DNA of 64,000 nucleotides from Gemmatimonadaceae bacterium (GTDB lineage: Bacteria; Gemmatimonadota; Gemmatimonadetes; Gemmatimonadales; Gemmatimonadaceae), in assembly GCA_019637355.1 (NCBI GenBank), contig JAHBVT010000001.1, positions 868,001-932,000 on the forward strand, written 5' to 3'. Shown here piece after piece: positions 1-7,405 of this stretch (its first letter is position 1; every line of letters begins with the position of its first letter). The notes below the pieces were generated by a model, which had not been told where the DNA came from, did not search any database, and worked only from the letters and a program-made list of their open reading frames with translations. Both the position numbers and the translations under genes were made by a program.

Positions 1-35
1 TTTCGGTAGATTCTTACTGGCCGTACAGTTATCAT

Positions 36-51
36 CTAAATGGCCATTTAG
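36..51. promoter_or_regulatory. 16-bp perfect palindrome, candidate TetR operator
   Basis: The sequence CTAAATGGCCATTTAG is identical to its reverse complement. It lies 33 bp upstream of the start of the TetR-family gene. TetR dimers typically bind palindromes of this size in their own promoter, so autoregulation is the natural inference. The region is AT-rich compared with its surroundings, which fits a promoter. A divergent target gene could lie left of the window edge. Confidence 0.55.
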
Positions 52-84
52 TTACTGTCAAGCACCCCCTCCCCCCCCCAGGCG

Positions 85-681
85 ATGAGCCCACGCCCGC
101 GAAAGATTTCCGACGACCAGGTCTTCGAGGCCCTGACCCGGGTGATGCAGCGCGTCCCCGCTGCGTCGCTGACGCTCGCCGAGGTCGGTGCGGAGGCGGG
201 CGTCACGGCGAGCGCGCTCTCCCAGCGGTTTGGTTCGAAGCAGGCGCTGTTGCGTGCGCTGAACGCCCGCTTCGCCGAGGGCACCCCGGAACTGCTGGAA
301 TCCATCCGCGAGCGGCACGCGTCGCCGGTCGCGGCCATCCGTGCGTGGGCCGAAGGATTTGCCTGGCTCATCGCCACGCCCTCCTCGCTGGCGCATCACC
401 TCGGATATCTCCAGATGGACCTGTCCGATGAGGTGATGTTCACGCACCTGCAGAAGGCCACCCGCGCGACGCGCCGTACGTTGGCGCAGTGGGTGGCGGA
501 GGCGGTGCAGGCCGGTGAGCTGCAGCCGGGCACGGACCCCGCAGCACTGGCGCGCCTGCTGCTGGCGACGGCGAACGGCTCGATGATGACGTACGCGCTT
601 CTACGCCAGGGCAAGCCGGTCGAGTGGATCCGGGCGGACGTCGAGCTCGCCCTCGGGCCGTTTCGGGTGCCCGCGCGCTAA
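85..681 (+). CDS. TetR/AcrR family transcriptional regulator
   Basis: The 198-residue protein has the size and layout of TetR repressors. An N-terminal helix-turn-helix spans about residues 8-55 (LTLAEVGAEAGVTASALSQRF, then a Lys/Arg-rich end), followed by an all-helical ligand-binding domain. The ATG at 85 follows a C-rich stretch with no convincing Shine-Dalgarno, but it places the recognition helix at the normal distance. A perfect 16-bp palindrome lies just upstream, suggesting autoregulation. The next gene, trmD, starts 9 bp downstream but is housekeeping, so the regulated target is more likely to the left. The ligand cannot be told from sequence. Confidence 0.88.
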   Translation: MSPRPRKISDDQVFEALTRVMQRVPAASLTLAEVGAEAGVTASALSQRFGSKQALLRALNARFAEGTPELLESIRERHASPVAAIRAWAEGFAWLIATPSSLAHHLGYLQMDLSDEVMFTHLQKATRATRRTLAQWVAEAVQAGELQPGTDPAALARLLLATANGSMMTYALLRQGKPVEWIRADVELALGPFRVPAR

Positions 682-690
682 GTTCTACCG

Positions 691-1347
691 GTGCTCTCCA
701 TCAACCTCATCTCGATCTTCCCGGACTTCTTTGCCGGTCCGCTGGGGCTCAGCATCCCCAAGCGCGCCGCCGAGGCGGGGCTGGTGCGCTACAACTGCGT
801 GGACCTGCGCGCCTTCGCCACCGACAAGCACAAGACCGTGGACGATGCGCCCTTTGGCGGCGGGCCGGGAATGGTGATGAAGCCGGCGCCCTTCTTCGAC
901 GCGGTCGAGAGCGTCGGCGCGACGAAGCCAATCGTGTTGCTGTCCCCGCGCGGCAAGGTGTTCAGCCACGCCGATGCCCTGCGCTTTGCCGAGGGCACGG
1001 AGCTCACGCTGCTCTGCGGCCACTACAAGGACGTCGACCAGCGCGTGGCGGACCACTTGGCGACCGAGGAGATCTCGCTGGGCGACTTCGTGCTCAGCGG
1101 GGGCGAGCCGGCGGCGCTGGCCGTGGTGGATGCCGTCGTCCGGCTGCTGCCCGGGGCGATGAGCGACATCGAATCCGCCCGGACGGACTCCTTCTACGAC
1201 CGGGGGCTCTCGGCCCCCTCCTACACCCGGCCAGCGGAGTATCGCGGGCATAAGGTGCCGGAGGTGCTCTTGAGCGGGAATCACGCCGAGATCGAGCGCT
1301 GGCGGCGGGAAGAAGGGGAGCGCCTGACCCGGGAGCGCCGGGGCTAG
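691..1347 (+). CDS. trmD: tRNA (guanine(37)-N1)-methyltransferase TrmD
   Basis: TrmD uses S-adenosylmethionine to methylate G37 next to the anticodon of tRNAs reading CNN codons, which prevents +1 frameshifting. The 218-residue protein starts at a GTG (the only start giving the family N-terminus ending in ISIFPDFF). It carries the SPOUT-fold knot motifs in order: GGGPGMVM near residue 55, CGHYKDVDQR near 110, GDFVLSGGE near 130 and the SYTRP segment near 175. The usual rpsP-rimM genes are not upstream; a TetR gene takes their place. rplS follows, as in most bacteria. It is shorter than the 240-255 residues of E. coli-type TrmD, mainly at the C-terminus. Confidence 0.95.
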   Translation: MLSINLISIFPDFFAGPLGLSIPKRAAEAGLVRYNCVDLRAFATDKHKTVDDAPFGGGPGMVMKPAPFFDAVESVGATKPIVLLSPRGKVFSHADALRFAEGTELTLLCGHYKDVDQRVADHLATEEISLGDFVLSGGEPAALAVVDAVVRLLPGAMSDIESARTDSFYDRGLSAPSYTRPAEYRGHKVPEVLLSGNHAEIERWRREEGERLTRERRG

Positions 1348-1434
1348 GCCCCGTTGCGCAAGCTCAAATCCGGCAGTAGCTTACAAGGCTCAACTCTGTC
1401 ACCTCAGCGGGCCGCAACGCGCCCGGAGTCACAT

Positions 1435-1815
1435 ATGCACGCTTTCACCGAAACTCAGAAGGAATACCTGAAGTCCGTGCCCGCTTTCCGCGCCGGCGAC
1501 ACGCTGCGCGTGAACGTGCGCGTGAAGGAAGGCGAGAAGGAGCGCCTTCAGGCGTTCGAGGGCGTGTGCATCGGCCGCAAGGGCGCCGGCGTCTCGGCGA
1601 CCTTCACGGTCCGCAAGATCTCCAACGGCGTGGGCGTGGAGCGCATCTTCCCGCTGCACTCGCCGATGCTGGCCGAGATCAAGGTCGTGCGCCGTGGCCG
1701 CGTGCGCCGCGCCAAGCTCTTCTATCTCCGCAACGTGACCGGCAAGGCCGCGCGTATCGCCGAGAAGAAGGTGCGCGTGCAGGTGCCGACCACGGGCGAG
1801 GCCGCGCAGGCCTGA
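1435..1815 (+). CDS. rplS: 50S ribosomal protein L19
   Basis: L19 sits at the 30S-50S interface of the ribosome. The ATG at 1435 gives 126 residues, close to the usual 115-125. The reading frame stays open upstream to 1354, but that would add an unrelated N-terminus. Family hallmarks are [19 protein letters not shown], the [10 protein letters not shown] turn, [20 protein letters not shown] and the basic [14 protein letters not shown] segment. It lies 87 bp after trmD and 10 bp before rnhB, an order conserved in many bacteria. Confidence 0.97.
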   Translation: MHAFTETQKEYLKSVPAFRAGDTLRVNVRVKEGEKERLQAFEGVCIGRKGAGVSATFTVRKISNGVGVERIFPLHSPMLAEIKVVRRGRVRRAKLFYLRNVTGKAARIAEKKVRVQVPTTGEAAQA

Positions 1816-1825
1816 GCCGCGCCAC

Positions 1826-2449
1826 GTGGCTGGCGGCTGGAGCGCCCTCGAGCGTTCGCTGCGCGCCGCCGGTGCGCTGCACATCGCCGGAGTGGATGAA
1901 GTCGGACGGGGCCCCCTAGCGGGCCCCGTCGTCGTTTGTGCCGTCGTGATGCCCGCTGGCCGCCGCGCCATCGCTGGCGTCACGGACTCCAAGCAGCTCA
2001 AGGCCGCCGAGCGTGAGCGCTTGGCGCTGCGCATCCGGCAGGATGCCGTGGCGCTGCGCGTGGCCGCCGCCAGCGTGAACGAAATCGCCCGCTGGAACAT
2101 CTACCAGGCCACCGTGCGGGCGATGGCGCGCGCGCTGGCGCGCCTGCCCGTGCCGCCGGACGAGGTGCTGGTGGACGGCAAGCCGATAAAGACCCTCGGC
2201 GTGGCGCACCACGCCGTCGTCGGCGGGGATGCGCGCTGCTACTCGATCGCCTGCGCCAGCATCGTGGCCAAGGTCCTGCGTGACCGGTTGATGACACGGT
2301 TGGCCGCCCGCTATCGAGACTACGCCTGGGAGGCGAATGCGGGGTATGGGACTCCGGCGCATCTCGCGGCGCTGCGCGCGCACGGATTGACGCCGCATCA
2401 TCGTGTGGCCTTCTGCCGGACCGCCCTTGGCGGCCAACTGGAGCTCTGA
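1826..2449 (+). CDS. rnhB: Ribonuclease HII
   Basis: RNase HII cleaves RNA in RNA-DNA hybrids and nicks at single ribonucleotides misincorporated into DNA. The 207-residue protein shows the catalytic Asp-Glu pair in GVDEVGRGPLAGPVV near residue 23. Further along are the third acidic residue in VLVDGKPI and the ARCYSIACASIVAKVLRDR segment carrying the last acidic ligand. The start is a GTG 10 bp after rplS, suggesting co-transcription. The C-terminal GYGTPAHLAALRAHG and HHRVAFC segments are typical. Confidence 0.95.
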   Translation: MAGGWSALERSLRAAGALHIAGVDEVGRGPLAGPVVVCAVVMPAGRRAIAGVTDSKQLKAAERERLALRIRQDAVALRVAAASVNEIARWNIYQATVRAMARALARLPVPPDEVLVDGKPIKTLGVAHHAVVGGDARCYSIACASIVAKVLRDRLMTRLAARYRDYAWEANAGYGTPAHLAALRAHGLTPHHRVAFCRTALGGQLEL

Positions 2450-2499
2450 CCGGCCCGGCCGATGTGACGCGGGGGGCCGTCCCTGCAGTCAACGGGAGT

Positions 2500-3045
2500 A
2501 TGGACGACCTGACCGACGCGGAATTGGTGGCGGAAACCAGGCGGGGCAACCAGCGGGCGTTCGCGGCGCTGCTGCGCCGGTACCAGGACCGGCACGCGCG
2601 CTTCGCGGCGCGAATGCTGGGTGATGCCGACGATGCCGATGACGTGCTGCAGTCGGTGTTCGTGCGGGCCTTCCGCCACATCGGGGACTGCGAGGATCCG
2701 TCGCGGTTCGGGGCTTGGCTGCACCGGATCGTGGTGAATGAATGCCGTACCTTTGCGGCGCGACGGGGGCAGCGTGAGCTGCGGTTCGTACGCGAGCCGC
2801 TGACGCTTGATGGGCTCGAGGCGCCGGGGGCTGAGGGCGACCCAGCGTTGCGGGCGCGCATCGGGGCCGCGGTGGCGGAGTTGCCGGTGGAGATGCGCGA
2901 GGCGTTCCTGCTCAAGCACGTCGAGGAACTGGAGTATGAGGAGATGGCGGAGCTGACCGGGGCGGGAGTCTCCGCGCTGAAGATGCGAGTGAAGCGGGCA
3001 ATCGAACGGCTGCGCGAGCAGCTTGCGGAGGTGGCATATGTCTGA
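2500..3045 (+). CDS. ECF-type RNA polymerase sigma factor
   Basis: A sigma-70 family extracytoplasmic-function factor. Region 2 (LVAETRRGNQRAFAALLRRY, then DADDVLQSVFVRAFRHI) and region 4 (LPVEMREAFLLKHVEELEYEEMAELTG, then the recognition helix near the C-terminus) are clear. The ATG at 2500 gives the typical compact start (MDDLTDAELV, 181 residues). A GTG at 2464 in frame would add 12 atypical residues. The stop overlaps the anti-sigma gene by 8 bp, and a strong GGAGGTGG sits inside the sigma gene, implying translational coupling. The signal it responds to is probably the one sensed by that anti-sigma factor. Confidence 0.9.
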   Translation: MDDLTDAELVAETRRGNQRAFAALLRRYQDRHARFAARMLGDADDADDVLQSVFVRAFRHIGDCEDPSRFGAWLHRIVVNECRTFAARRGQRELRFVREPLTLDGLEAPGAEGDPALRARIGAAVAELPVEMREAFLLKHVEELEYEEMAELTGAGVSALKMRVKRAIERLREQLAEVAYV

Positions 3046-3595
3046 CGGAACGGAGCGGATGGACACGGAAGAGTTTGCGGCGCGCGTCGCGGCACCGCTG
3101 AAGGCGCCGGTGGCGCTGCGCGCGGACTTCGAGGCGCGGGTGATGGCCCAGGTGGCGGAGGCGGCGCGTCCCTGGTGGCGGCGTCGGCGGCAGATCGCGT
3201 TGTCGCCGCTGGGCGGCCTCGCGCTGGCGGCCGGCTTCGGCGCGCTGATGGTGCTCGGCGGCTACGGCCTTGGGGCGCGGCAGGCCGCGTCGGCACCAAG
3301 CGCGGCACCGGGCGTGCAGATCGTGCGCTTCGTCCTCGATGCGCCAGACGCGCAGTCGGTAATGCTCGCCGGCGACTTCAACGGATGGTCGCGCGTGGCG
3401 ACGCCGATGGAAGCCGTCGACGGCACGGGCCGCTGGGCGGTCACGCTGACGTTGCCGTTCGGGCGCCACGAGTACGCGTTCGTGGTCGACGGCGAGCGTT
3501 GGGTGGCTGATCCCTATGCGCAGACGGCGCGCGACGAGTTCGGGCAGGAGAGCTCGGTGATGCGGCTCGAAGCTGAACCGCGTCGCGGGGCTTAG
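3038..3595 (+). CDS. Membrane anti-sigma factor with periplasmic CBM48-like domain
   Basis: The 185-residue protein starts at the ATG at 3038, preceded by GGAGGTGG at 3027-3034 within the sigma gene. About 45 cytoplasmic residues are followed by one membrane helix (roughly 48-72, GGLALAAGFGALMVLGGYGLG). The rest is an external domain with the early-set/CBM48 signature: VMLAGDFNGW, then PFGRHEYAFVVDGERWVADP. That fold binds glucans in glycogen-branching enzymes and AMPK beta subunits. Position and topology make it the partner that holds the preceding ECF factor at the membrane. The inference that it senses a glycan or an envelope protein rests on the domain only. No zinc-binding ZAS motif is evident. 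Confidence 0.82.
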   Translation: MSDGTERMDTEEFAARVAAPLKAPVALRADFEARVMAQVAEAARPWWRRRRQIALSPLGGLALAAGFGALMVLGGYGLGARQAASAPSAAPGVQIVRFVLDAPDAQSVMLAGDFNGWSRVATPMEAVDGTGRWAVTLTLPFGRHEYAFVVDGERWVADPYAQTARDEFGQESSVMRLEAEPRRGA

Positions 3596-3614
3596 CCTGC
3601 CGCGAACTCCGGCG

Positions 3615-4754
3615 GTGGCGTTGGTGCTGGCGTGCGGCTTCGTGGCCGCACGCGGGGCGTTGCCTGCGCAGGAGCTGAACGCGTCGCTGGGCCTCGGTGC
3701 CTCGCGGGTGGAGTTCGCCGATGAGCCGGCGTTCGGCTCGACGACCATCAGCCCGACCATCACAATGTCCGGCGCGCGCGGCAGTCTCGGAGTGGGTGGG
3801 ACCTTTGCGCGGGTCGGGCTCGCGAGTTGGTCCCGCCAAGGCGTGCTGCAGGGTTCGCTGTTCTCGCCGGTGTCGTCTGGCGGGTGGATGTTTGAAGGCA
3901 GCGGCACCGCTGGCGGGGCGCGCTTTCCGAGCGGATTCGCCACGGGGCAGGGCCTCGGCGCGCTGCGTCTGCACCGCGTGGGTGCGAAAGGGTCTGGCTG
4001 GGCGGGCGGAGCCGGTGGTGCGATGTACGACGGCGCCGACTGGCGACACGTGCAGCAACTGGAACTCGGCGGGATGCTCAGCGGCGCGCGCGCGCGCCTC
4101 ACGGTGATGTTGACGCCCGCCGCCGTGGACGACACGCTGCGGTACGCTGACCTCTTGGGAATGTACGGCACGGCCGTCGGGCCGTTGGATGTGTCGCTGT
4201 CGCTGGGTGGCCGGGCGGGCGCGACCCTCCCGATCGTGGGTGGCGACGCCCGGGTGTGGGGTGGCGCGAACTTCAATTGGTGGGTGCAGCCGCGCATCGC
4301 GCTCACCACCGGCGTGGGCACCTACCCGGTGGATCTCGCGCAGGGGTTTCCGGCCGGACGGTATGTCAGCGTCGGTCTGCGCTTCGGCGCGCGGCGCAGC
4401 CTCACGGCGATTGCCCAAGCGTCGGCGCGGGCGACGGCCGCTGCGGCGCGGGATGCGGGCGTCGATGCGTTCAGCCTGCGTCCCGACGGTGAGGCGGGCG
4501 TCGCGATTCGTGTGCGGGCGGCCGGTGCAGCTCGCGTCGAGGTGGCGGGGGACCTGACTCGCTGGGCGCCGGTGCGCCTCGAGCCGGCCGGTGACGGGTG
4601 GTGGTGGGCGCGGCTGCCTGCGAGCGGCAGCGAGGTCATCGAGTTGGCCCTGCGCGTGGACGGCGGCCCCTGGCTCACGCCTCCGGGTGCGGATCCCGTA
4701 CGGGATGAGTTCGGCGGAATGAGCGGTCGTGTGACGCTGCGCGGTCGGTTGTGA
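3615..4754 (+). CDS. Exported envelope protein with C-terminal CBM48-like domain
   Basis: About 379 residues. After a signal peptide (LVLACGFVAARGALPAQ) come some 240 residues of Gly-rich alternating strands suggesting an outer-membrane or surface beta structure. The last 90 residues resemble the CBM48-like module of the upstream anti-sigma factor: VEVAGDLTRWAPVRL aligns with its GDFNGW strand, and DPVRDEFGG with its ARDEFGQ. The GTG at 3615 gives a signal peptide without a positive N-region. An in-frame CTG at 3573, inside the anti-sigma gene, would supply one, so the start is uncertain. It lies 19 bp after the anti-sigma gene and is likely in its operon. Function unknown; a surface partner for the sensor is plausible. 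Confidence 0.65.
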   Translation: MALVLACGFVAARGALPAQELNASLGLGASRVEFADEPAFGSTTISPTITMSGARGSLGVGGTFARVGLASWSRQGVLQGSLFSPVSSGGWMFEGSGTAGGARFPSGFATGQGLGALRLHRVGAKGSGWAGGAGGAMYDGADWRHVQQLELGGMLSGARARLTVMLTPAAVDDTLRYADLLGMYGTAVGPLDVSLSLGGRAGATLPIVGGDARVWGGANFNWWVQPRIALTTGVGTYPVDLAQGFPAGRYVSVGLRFGARRSLTAIAQASARATAAAARDAGVDAFSLRPDGEAGVAIRVRAAGAARVEVAGDLTRWAPVRLEPAGDGWWWARLPASGSEVIELALRVDGGPWLTPPGADPVRDEFGGMSGRVTLRGRL

Positions 4755-4809
4755 CGCGGCGCGAGGGACCTGCGGTCTCTGGAGCGAACCTCCAGCAGGA
4801 GCACGAACG

Positions 4810-5532
4810 ATGCAACGGACAATGGAGCGGACGATGAAGCGGTTCACGACGGTGTTGGCGGCGATGGTGGCGTTCTCGGCAGGCGCGGGTGCGCAGGTGC
4901 CGACGGATGTCGATGCGCGGCTGCGCGAAGTCTTGCCAGCGGACGTGGCGGACCGAGTGCTGGCGCGAATCGCCGAGGCGCGCAGCCGGCAGTTGCCGCC
5001 GCAGGCGGTGACGGCGCTGGAGAACCGGGCGCTGAAGTTTGCGTCCCGCGGCGTCGCGCCGGCCGAGGTGGAGCGTGCCGTGGGCGAGCACGCGCACCGG
5101 ATGCAGCAGGCGCGTACGGCGATCGAAGCGGGCCGTGGCCGCGCGGCGTTGGGCGACGAGATTGACGCCGGCGCCGAGGCGATGCGCCAGGGCGTGGATG
5201 GCTCGGCGGTGAGCGCGTTGGCGCAGTCCGCACCGTCGGGCCGCTCGCTGGCGGTGCCGCTGTACGTGATTGGGTCGCTGGTGGAACGCGGCTTGCCGTC
5301 GGATCAGGCGCTGCAGCGGGTGCAGGAGCGGCTGACCGCCCGTGCGAGCGACCGCGACCTGGAGCGGATGGCGCGCGAGCAGGCCCGTGGCCGTCCGGAA
5401 GGCGTGGGTCCCGGGATGCGCCCGACCGATCGCCCGGGCGCCACGGGGCGTCCGGAGAACCTGCCCGCGACGGGTGGCCGGCCGGCGACGACGCCGCGCC
5501 CGACGCCGCCGGCGGGTCCGGGCCGGCCGTAA
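4810..5532 (+). CDS. Secreted helical protein with Pro-rich tail, unknown function
   Basis: The 240-residue product begins with a Lys/Arg-containing signal peptide ending near AGAGAQ. A good AGGAG lies 8 bp before the ATG at 4810. A second ATG at 4834 (MKRFTT) would also give a signal peptide. The middle is Ala/Arg/Glu-rich and predicted helical. The last 45 residues are Pro/Gly/Arg-rich and probably disordered. It follows the CBM48-containing genes in the same direction with a 55-bp gap and precedes a terminator. I recognise no domain. Confidence 0.6.
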   Translation: MQRTMERTMKRFTTVLAAMVAFSAGAGAQVPTDVDARLREVLPADVADRVLARIAEARSRQLPPQAVTALENRALKFASRGVAPAEVERAVGEHAHRMQQARTAIEAGRGRAALGDEIDAGAEAMRQGVDGSAVSALAQSAPSGRSLAVPLYVIGSLVERGLPSDQALQRVQERLTARASDRDLERMAREQARGRPEGVGPGMRPTDRPGATGRPENLPATGGRPATTPRPTPPAGPGRP

Positions 5533-5553
5533 GCGAGCCGGAGCGGAGCGGGG

Positions 5554-5585
5554 ACGCGGCACGGAGCACTGGCTTCGTGCCGCGT
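5554..5585 (+). terminator. Rho-independent-type terminator
   Basis: A 10-bp perfect stem (ACGCGGCACG / CGTGCCGCGT) with a 12-nt loop ends in TTT about 20 bp after the preceding stop codon. It probably closes the sigma/anti-sigma operon before the next gene at 5714. Confidence 0.6.
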
Positions 5586-5713
5586 TTCGCGTTGCCGGAC
5601 GCTAGCGCCGGACCCATATTGGCTAGCGGCGGGTATGCTGGGGAACCCCCGTCTCGCCGAGGGCACGTCAGCCCTCCGCGCGCGCGGGAGAACCGTCAAG
5701 AGCGGAGGCACCA

Positions 5714-6721
5714 ATGGGTCGGCTCGGTTGGCTGGCTGCGGTAGTCGGGGTGCTGGCGCTGTCCGCGTCGGGCGGCGCCCAAGATTCTCCCCTGCGCGAC
5801 ATTGTGGGCCGCGTGGTCGGTCCGGACGGTGCGGGAATCCCGTCCGTGCTGGTCCGCGCGCAGCGCGGCGACGACGTGCGCGAGGCGCTCACCGACGAGT
5901 CGGGGAGCTACCGCATCGTGGGGGCGTGGGCCGGCACCTGGTCGGTGACGATGCGGCGCATCGGCTACGTCGCGGACTCGATGACCGTCGAGGTCACGGA
6001 TGTGGCGCGACTGGACCGCCAGCTGGCGCGCGCCGCGCTGCGTGTGGACGGCCGCGTGATCACGGCATCGTGGTCCGGCGTCCACGGCGTGGTGGGCGAT
6101 CGCGGGTACCAGCCACTGGCCGGTGCGACCGTCGAGGTCGTGGGGCGTGAGCTTTCGTCGGTCGTGACGCCCGAGGGGCAGTTCGCACTACCCGAACGCG
6201 TCGGCGCCCCGGTGCTGCTGCGCGTGCAGGCCCCCGGCTACGCGACGCGGCTCGTGTCGGCGCGCGTCCCGGAGGATGGCGCAATCGAGCTCTCCGTGCT
6301 GCTCGATCGCGCCGAGGGGCGCGGCATCAATTCCGTCATCGCGGACGAACTCGACCGACGGATGACGTGGTCGAGCCCCCTCGCCGCCCGCGTGACGCGC
6401 AGTGAGGTGCTGGCGACCGAGGCGCGCGACCTCAGGCTGGCGTTGGAACTGACTCCGTCGGTGAACGCGAAGGGGCTGCGCATCTCGCGCGCGGCCTGCG
6501 TCTTCGTGGATGGCGTGGCACGCCCGGGATTCCCGCTGGATGCCATCCGACCCGAGACCGTGGAGTTCATCGAGTTCTATGCGGGCGGTGCCGATCGCCA
6601 GGGCCTGTTGGCGCGTCGCTGGCCACCGCGGGGCGAGTGCGGCTTTGGCGGGCGCGGGCCGGTCGACGCACAGAACAGCGCCGGTGTGCAGTACGTCGTC
6701 GTGTGGACGCACAAGGCCTGA
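5714..6721 (+). CDS. Exported protein with carboxypeptidase-regulatory-like domain and plug-like tail
   Basis: 335 residues with signal peptide (MGRLGWLAAVVGVLALSASGGAQ). Residues about 28-105 form a carboxypeptidase-regulatory-like beta sandwich (IVGRVVGPDGAGIPSVLVRA, DESGSYRIVGAWAG). A second similar domain follows (LAGATVEVVGRELSSVVTPEGQF). The last 100 residues resemble the start of a TonB-receptor plug (ACVFVDGVARPGF, ETVEFIEFYAGG) but there is no barrel. Proteins of this form are common in Gemmatimonadota and Bacteroidota as orphan plug-like proteins. The role is unknown. A start-proximal GGAGG lies at 5703-5707. Confidence 0.65.
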   Translation: MGRLGWLAAVVGVLALSASGGAQDSPLRDIVGRVVGPDGAGIPSVLVRAQRGDDVREALTDESGSYRIVGAWAGTWSVTMRRIGYVADSMTVEVTDVARLDRQLARAALRVDGRVITASWSGVHGVVGDRGYQPLAGATVEVVGRELSSVVTPEGQFALPERVGAPVLLRVQAPGYATRLVSARVPEDGAIELSVLLDRAEGRGINSVIADELDRRMTWSSPLAARVTRSEVLATEARDLRLALELTPSVNAKGLRISRAACVFVDGVARPGFPLDAIRPETVEFIEFYAGGADRQGLLARRWPPRGECGFGGRGPVDAQNSAGVQYVVVWTHKA

Positions 6722-6741
6722 ATGGGCGACACGGGGTCGGG

Positions 6742-6766
6742 CTGCCGTTAGTTTTCCAGACGGCAG
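6742..6766 (+). terminator. Hairpin between the plug-like gene and tRNA-Lys
   Basis: CTGCCGT and ACGGCAG form a 7-bp stem around an 11-nt loop, 20 bp after the stop codon and only 3 nt before the tRNA 5' end. It may be a terminator, with TTTT in the loop rather than after the stem, or part of the tRNA leader. No downstream T-run. Confidence 0.35.
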
Positions 6767-6769
6767 TTC

Positions 6770-6842
6770 GACCCGGTAGCTCAGTCGGTAGAGCAACGGA
6801 CTTTTAATCCGCAGGTCGTGGGTTCGATCCCCACCCGGGTCA
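6770..6842 (+). tRNA. tRNA-Lys (anticodon UUU)
   Basis: A 73-nt cloverleaf: acceptor stem GACCCGG/CCGGGTC, D arm with TAGCTCAGTCGGTAGAGC, anticodon loop CTTTTAA, and T arm GTGGG-TTCGATC-CCCAC. The CCA end is not encoded. The outermost anticodon-stem pair is an A-C mismatch; the other stems are complete. Confidence 0.96.
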
Positions 6843-6886
6843 CTCGTCCTCCCAACGCAAGTCCACGTCCAGCGAGCTTCTCGTCG

Positions 6887-7309
6887 ATGGCCACCCACGT
6901 CCGCCGCTCCGCGACTCGCACGCTGCTCGCCCTCGTGGCGGCGGCGAGCGTGCTCGTGACGCCGCTGCGGCTCTGGGGGGAGTGTCCGATGATTGATGCG
7001 CAGGCCAGCGTGGCGGACTTAGCGGCCGGAGCGGCGGACGCGCACGATGCGCACAGCGGTCACGACGGACACAATGACCAGCACGTACACGGACCCGCTG
7101 CCGCTGCAACCGAGCAGCCCGAGGGTAGCCGCGCACCGTCGCACGAGGTGTGCCTGGACTTGACGCATTGCGCGGTCGCCGTGCCGGCGATTGAGGTCGT
7201 GCATCTGGTCGCTGCTGGACCGCCTGCGGGCGAAGACGGATCGACAGTCCCGCTGGCGTACAGCACCGCCGCGCGTACGCTCGAGCCTCCGCCGCCGAAG
7301 CAGCGCTGA
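6887..7309 (+). CDS. Exported His-rich protein, DUF2946-like
   Basis: 140 residues from the ATG at 6887; an earlier in-frame start would lie inside the tRNA. A signal-anchor segment (TRTLLALVAAASVLVTPLRL) is followed by a conspicuous His cluster (HDAHSGHDGHNDQHVHG). A Cys/His pair follows later (VCLDLTHCAVAV). The arrangement recalls small exported DUF2946-type proteins that accompany metal-related transporters, and it resembles the Cys/His protein at 39335. It is followed at 97 bp by a protein that itself ends in four His. Metal (Cu/Zn) binding in the periplasm is inferred. Confidence 0.55.
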   Translation: MATHVRRSATRTLLALVAAASVLVTPLRLWGECPMIDAQASVADLAAGAADAHDAHSGHDGHNDQHVHGPAAAATEQPEGSRAPSHEVCLDLTHCAVAVPAIEVVHLVAAGPPAGEDGSTVPLAYSTAARTLEPPPPKQR

Positions 7310-7405
7310 GCCCGCGCCCCGATCGGGCGCGATTGCGACCTCGATGGCCCGGCAGGCCCGCACCGACGCGGGCGGCGCGGGCGTCACACCCTTCGGCTCA
7401 ACACA

